From Mycogone perniciosa (lineage: Eukaryota > Ascomycota > Sordariomycetes > Hypocreales > Hypocreaceae): a stretch of 64,000 bases of DNA. The stretch lies in assembly GCA_025331125.1 (NCBI GenBank), contig JAOALB010000107.1:62001-126000 (forward strand), in the 5' to 3' direction. The notes below the pieces were generated by a model that worked only from the letters and a program-made list of their open reading frames with translations, ran no database searches and was not told the DNA's origin. Positions 60,716 to 64,000 of this stretch are shown piece after piece (positions within the stretch are counted from its first letter, which is position 1; each line of letters opens with the position of its first letter). The translations under genes and the position numbers were made by a program.

Positions 60716-61880
60716 ATGTATATGTCAAAAGACGTGCCATTTAGTCTTTGATTCCGGTGGCGGAATTCTACGATCCTCACGAGCAAACAAGAGAGTACAA
60801 GTATCTGCAGAATCGAGTCAGATGTGGATAGGGAGAGCTCGTGCAAGAGATTTAGAACTCGCTCCGTACTATGCTCGTCATTGCGTGGAAGTCCGTCGAA
60901 CTTTCTCGCATAAATGACTTGCCGGCCTCGTGGTCCACCAATCTAGGTATGCCAGTGCATTTTCAGAGTGCCGTGGTGGAAAGGCAAGGCGGCCATTCCA
61001 GAATATCCAGGAGAAGTGGAATACTGTTCGTAGGTATCCGGGTTCCTTATGTGAGAATGATAAGGGAGAGTCCGACGTCGAGATTTTGACCAGTCAGGGA
61101 CCCATGACGAATAAGAGTTGTCTTCAGGCCAAGAGACAGGGCCAAATTTGAACAAATGAAGCAGGATCTGGAGGCTGGTATCGTTGTCACTAAGGCTAAA
61201 CGCAAACGAAGCAACCTGTCTATATCACTCAGTTAAATGGAAAGTGTGATCTAGATGGAACCGATTATTATCTGGTGTGAGGCTGAATATGGCGGCGATC
61301 TGGGCGATCTTTGGGCTTATGGTAGCCAGCTTTGTGGAAGTTCTATAAGAGCTCTAGTATGCTGAGCTTGGTTGTTGACCTGCCCAAATGTGTCAGCATC
61401 TTGATTGGGTAATCTGACAAATCTAGAGATTGAAACCGCGTTGCGGCCAAGACAAGCAATGGCATAGGGGCGGAACCGCTCTCACAGTGCACAATAGCCT
61501 GGCGAACAAGACAGACCTCCTGAATAACCCAACAGCGTAAGAACCAAGAGCGATGAAAGAAATCAGCTAGAAAATCGATTCCACTTGCACTGTCCTCTCG
61601 GATAGCTTTCCTCATAAGAATGGCAATGTGGCGTGCCAGTTCCATCTTCTTAACTTCAGGGAGCAGATTGGCTTTCCGGGAAAATGTAAACAACTTTGCG
61701 GTCATGTGGTCCTCGGGACCCAGCCAAATGTGAATTCCCTTCGCCTGCTCAAAGATACGACCTATCGAGGAGAGCTGTTGAGCCTTCTCCATCTCGTCAT
61801 CTTGTTTGAGGCTGGCTGGTTTGGTGCCCGAAGACGTCGCAATAACGTGTCAACAGTGGCACTGTTAGGACATGAGAAAT
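60716..61880 (-). pseudogene. HET-domain pseudogene
   Basis: Reading right to left, the relic starts with a TVDTLLRRLRAP segment near 61,830-61,870 in one frame. It continues in another as KQDDEMEKAQQLSSIGRIF, KGIHIWLG, FHRSWFLRCWVIQEV and IVHCESGS (down to 61343), all typical of HET proteins. The bases for the LWIDAICIN part are missing, so a small deletion with frame change lies near 61,815. Beyond a stop at 61343 come YRQVASFAFSLS, GPVSWPEDNS, WVPDWSKSRRRTLPYHS, a further stop near 60,943, and an open continuation to about 60,700. The N-terminal YxALSYxWG block was not found. This is a truncated, multiply broken relative of incompatibility genes. Confidence 0.75.
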
Positions 61881-62496
61881 AGAGAGCTTGTCAGCTAACC
61901 TTATAGCCACAAGTATTAGATACACAGGAGTGGATATTGCAGTATAATAGGGTGATTGTATTATGATGATCCCTAATTGATCCCTAGTACTCTCATTTAG
62001 ACGTTATTGTGAGCCGCAGTGGATATGCCGTCATGGCACTGCTGTACTAGCTCAATCTTGTTCTTATCCCGTGTAGATGACTGAATTGATGATAGGATTA
62101 ATAAGAGGCTTGGATCCCTTAGCAAAGGTCTCGTGACTATTTCGTAGCATTGGCAGTCCTAGATTCTGAATCACTAGAAGGACAGCAACCATTTCGATAG
62201 GACGGAAAGGGCGCTTAGGGAGACTCAGTTATATGGCTTACAGGAGGGCCATTGGTTCCGAAGAGTATCTGAAAATTTGAGTAATCCACCCCTCTAATAA
62301 ATACTGAGGCCAAGTATAAATGTTTCTCTTGGTGTGAATACGAAAGATAGGATACGGAGTACTTTGTCGAGGGGGAAATGACACACCCAAACACACACTC
62401 ACACCCACACGAGGACTAGTATAGAGCGCAGGAACCGCGCTGCTGATAGAACCACGAAGCGGTAATCGAACAATTCAATACTCAAAAGACACTGTG
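61881..62496. other. Intergenic region left of the solo LTR
   Basis: No gene seen. Contains TACGGAGTA at 62353-62361 and a CACACCCAAACACACACTC simple repeat near 62,380-62,410. The last five bases are the LTR target duplication. Confidence 0.5.
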
Positions 62497-62737
62497 TGTC
62501 AGAAACTGGGGACAAGCAGAAGAGAGTGAGAGAGTCTGGGAGGTAGCCTCGCCGTAGAGTAGCAGGTGAGTCGCGGGTAAGAAATAGAAATGTGACTCGA
62601 TTGATTTCTGCCCTTCTTTGCGACGAGGTCCAAGGTTCGCTAAATATATACGCCTTCCTGGGGTTATATAGCTTTATAAAAAAGGGGGGGAGCTAGCTCC
62701 CTTTATTATCTCTTTTAGTCTCCCTTGACTTCTGACA
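62497..62737. mobile_element. Solo LTR of a retrotransposon, 241 bp, not RIP-mutated
   Basis: Begins TGTCAGAA and ends TTCTGACA, the TG...CA termini of an LTR with an 8-bp inverted terminus. It is flanked by the identical 5-bp sequence CTGTG on both sides (62492-62496 and 62738-62742), a target-site duplication. It contains a TATA-like GGTTATATAGC near 62,663 followed by an A/G-rich run. Base composition is normal. No internal retrotransposon domain follows, so the element was probably lost by LTR-LTR recombination. Confidence 0.85.
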
Positions 62738-62830
62738 CTGTGGATCATTTGATCATGACGCCAGCAGGCAGAAGCAACCAACAGTCGCCTTTCTATGCCT
62801 CGGTAGCTTCAACAGCCACAGATAGGGTCG

Positions 62831-63000
62831 TGTAATGAAGGGAGAAGAAGGTTGTTGTGTATTAAACTAAGTCTACCTGTTTATCTTTATACCTATAGCT
62901 TCCTTTACACAGTAGCTACCAAGTTAGGCAGTCGGGTCTTCTTTAGGTAAGCAGGGGAAAGGAAATGCAAGTGCATTGGGCCCGTCAGTTACCCCCAACA
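62831..63000. repeat. Possible second solo LTR (170 bp)
   Basis: Starts TGTAATGAAGGG and ends CCCCCAACA; read on the - strand it begins TGTTGGGGGTAAC and ends TTCATTACA, a common LTR layout. No matching target duplication was found (GGTCG before, GAGTA after), so the call is tentative. It abuts the MITE that follows. Confidence 0.35.
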
Positions 63001-63005
63001 GAGTA

Positions 63006-63147
63006 CTGACAGTCGAAACTGTTAGGCCGACTCGGCGGGTTGACTATGTAGGCCAGGCCGACTGCTGGACCGGCGGGGACCTTAAAGTCGGTCGGCCCGG
63101 CTTATATAGTCAACCCGCCGAGTCGGCCTAACAGTTTCGGCTGTGAG
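63006..63147. mobile_element. MITE with about 57-bp terminal inverted repeats
   Basis: 142 bp that is nearly all inverted repeat: the left arm (63006-63062) matches the reverse complement of the right arm (63091-63147) at all but a handful of positions, including GAAACTGTTAGGCCGACTCG and GGCGGGTTGACTAT. A 28-bp loop separates them. Size, GC-richness and the absence of coding capacity mark it as a non-autonomous DNA transposon. A left TA (63004-63005) and a right TTA are compatible with, but do not prove, a TA target duplication. Confidence 0.8.
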
Positions 63148-64000
63148 TTACTCGTATTTAGATTCGGAGAATTTTGCGAAATTCGACCACGATGCAGCTT
63201 AACTCGAAAGGGAAGAATGTAGATAATACTACTCCAAAAAAAAGCCCTTGGCCAAGCCGACAGCAAAAGCGACCAAAACAACTGGCGTGCGCTTAAGTCC
63301 GCCGCTCAACAACCACCCCAGCTTCTTGGCATCTTAGAACTTGGAATATATGTACAGCACTATATATGTGTGTTGAGGGCTTGAACGACAAGCCAGTAGG
63401 ATATAATAAGGCTCTTAGCAAAGCATTCCAGGCCCATCAAGAGGCAGAGTACAGGAAACGGTACAAGGTCAATCTTGCAATGCTAGACTTTGGAGGGGAA
63501 GTGAGCTTCGTGAGTAAAAGGAGGTTCCCGGAGGTTTATGCAGTAATGTCGCTCTTTAAGCATGGAGAAAACGAGATGACGGCCAAGCTGGGCAAACTAT
63601 GACATGTAAACATTGTCTTTGCCATTGAGGCATTCACCGAGGGCGAAAAGCTCGATGTCGTGTTTGATGGGATGTGCCTGTCCTTGGACCAATCGTAAGA
63701 TCTCCTGCTTTTCCGAGCGCAAAGGAAATCGGGACGATTATGGGACAAGTAGGGCAGCACTACCACTACGGCAACCATCACCATGATACAGAGCAGAGGA
63801 TCCAAAAGCATTATTACAAGGTTTTAAACAGTCAAATATGTTTGGCAAACAAAGATGTTGCTATATCATTTTAATCTAGCTGATAGATAGGCTGTTTTGA
63901 AGCTTGAAGCCAAAAAGAATAACGACCTGAAAGGGAAGAGACAAATAACAATAAGGGAAGGACCACATCCCCTATAAAACTGTAATACAATATAACTTCG
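63148..64000 (+). other. Possible gene remnant at the window edge
   Basis: Coding-like fragments occur in the + direction: NTTPKKSPWPSRQQKRPKQL near 63,215-63,290, an open frame at 63366-63602 (KPVGYNKALSKAFQAH, MLDFGGEVSFVSKRRFPE), and NIVFAIEAFTEGEKLDVVFD near 63,610-63,670 in another frame. Stops fall between them. Short introns or decay could explain this; I do not recognise the family and propose no function. The last 150 bp show nothing. Confidence 0.35.

Noticed and set aside
61628..61882. 84-codon + strand open frame
   Set aside because: Shadow of the HET pseudogene on the opposite strand.

Overview
The window looks like nuclear DNA of a filamentous ascomycete, most probably a member of the Eurotiales (Aspergillus/Penicillium group). 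The genes have short introns (about 52-148 bp) with fungal splice and branch signals. The protein families are typical of moulds: Zn2Cys6 regulator, HET-domain proteins, a yeast-type amino acid permease, a secreted alpha carbonic anhydrase. The 9-mer TACGGAGTA, which I associate with Aspergillus-like genomes, recurs in the intergenic DNA. I saw no rRNA, tRNA, CRISPR or prokaryotic feature.

Bases 1 to about 28,440 form one extremely AT-rich block with no credible intact gene. Its base bias (TA excess, scarce CA/TG) and the almost purely transitional differences between repeat copies are what repeat-induced point mutation (RIP) leaves behind. It can be read as a TE graveyard. It holds a 4.0-kb DNA transposon with about 240-bp terminal inverted repeats (904-4909). 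It also holds three LTR retrotransposons nested like Russian dolls: the outermost at about 7,937-28,190, a second at about 13,324-26,292 inserted in it, and an innermost one at 19,962-26,177 with two 172-bp LTRs and a 5-bp target duplication. A small GC-richer hexamer repeat (6251-6517) and a 114-bp tandem repeat (2775-3005) stand out inside the block.

From about 28,440 the composition switches abruptly to ordinary genic DNA. In order it carries: a Gfo/Idh/MocA oxidoreductase (+); a FAD monooxygenase with a one-base frameshift (-); a Zn2Cys6 transcription factor (-); an unrecognised 383-residue protein (+); decayed coding DNA that includes a CorA-like transporter relic; a HET-domain protein (+); an NmrA-like NAD(P)-binding protein (+); a secreted alpha carbonic anhydrase (+); then aquaporin, amino acid permease and zinc alcohol dehydrogenase genes, all on the - strand; a lysoplasmalogenase-like (YhhN) pseudogene (+); a HET pseudogene (-); and, at the right end, a 241-bp solo LTR, a possible second solo LTR and a 142-bp MITE.

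No polyketide synthase, NRPS or terpene cyclase is present, so this is not a full secondary-metabolite cluster. The oxidoreductase / monooxygenase / regulator trio (29.3-35.2 kb) could be a small catabolic or tailoring unit. The water/solute channel, permease, dehydrogenase and carbonic anhydrase look like ordinary metabolic genes. The pseudogenes, HET genes and TE remnants beside a RIP-degraded block suggest a fast-evolving accessory, perhaps subtelomeric or pericentromeric, region. That placement is inference. Exon structures were worked out by eye from splice signals, reading phase and family similarity; no transcript data were available.
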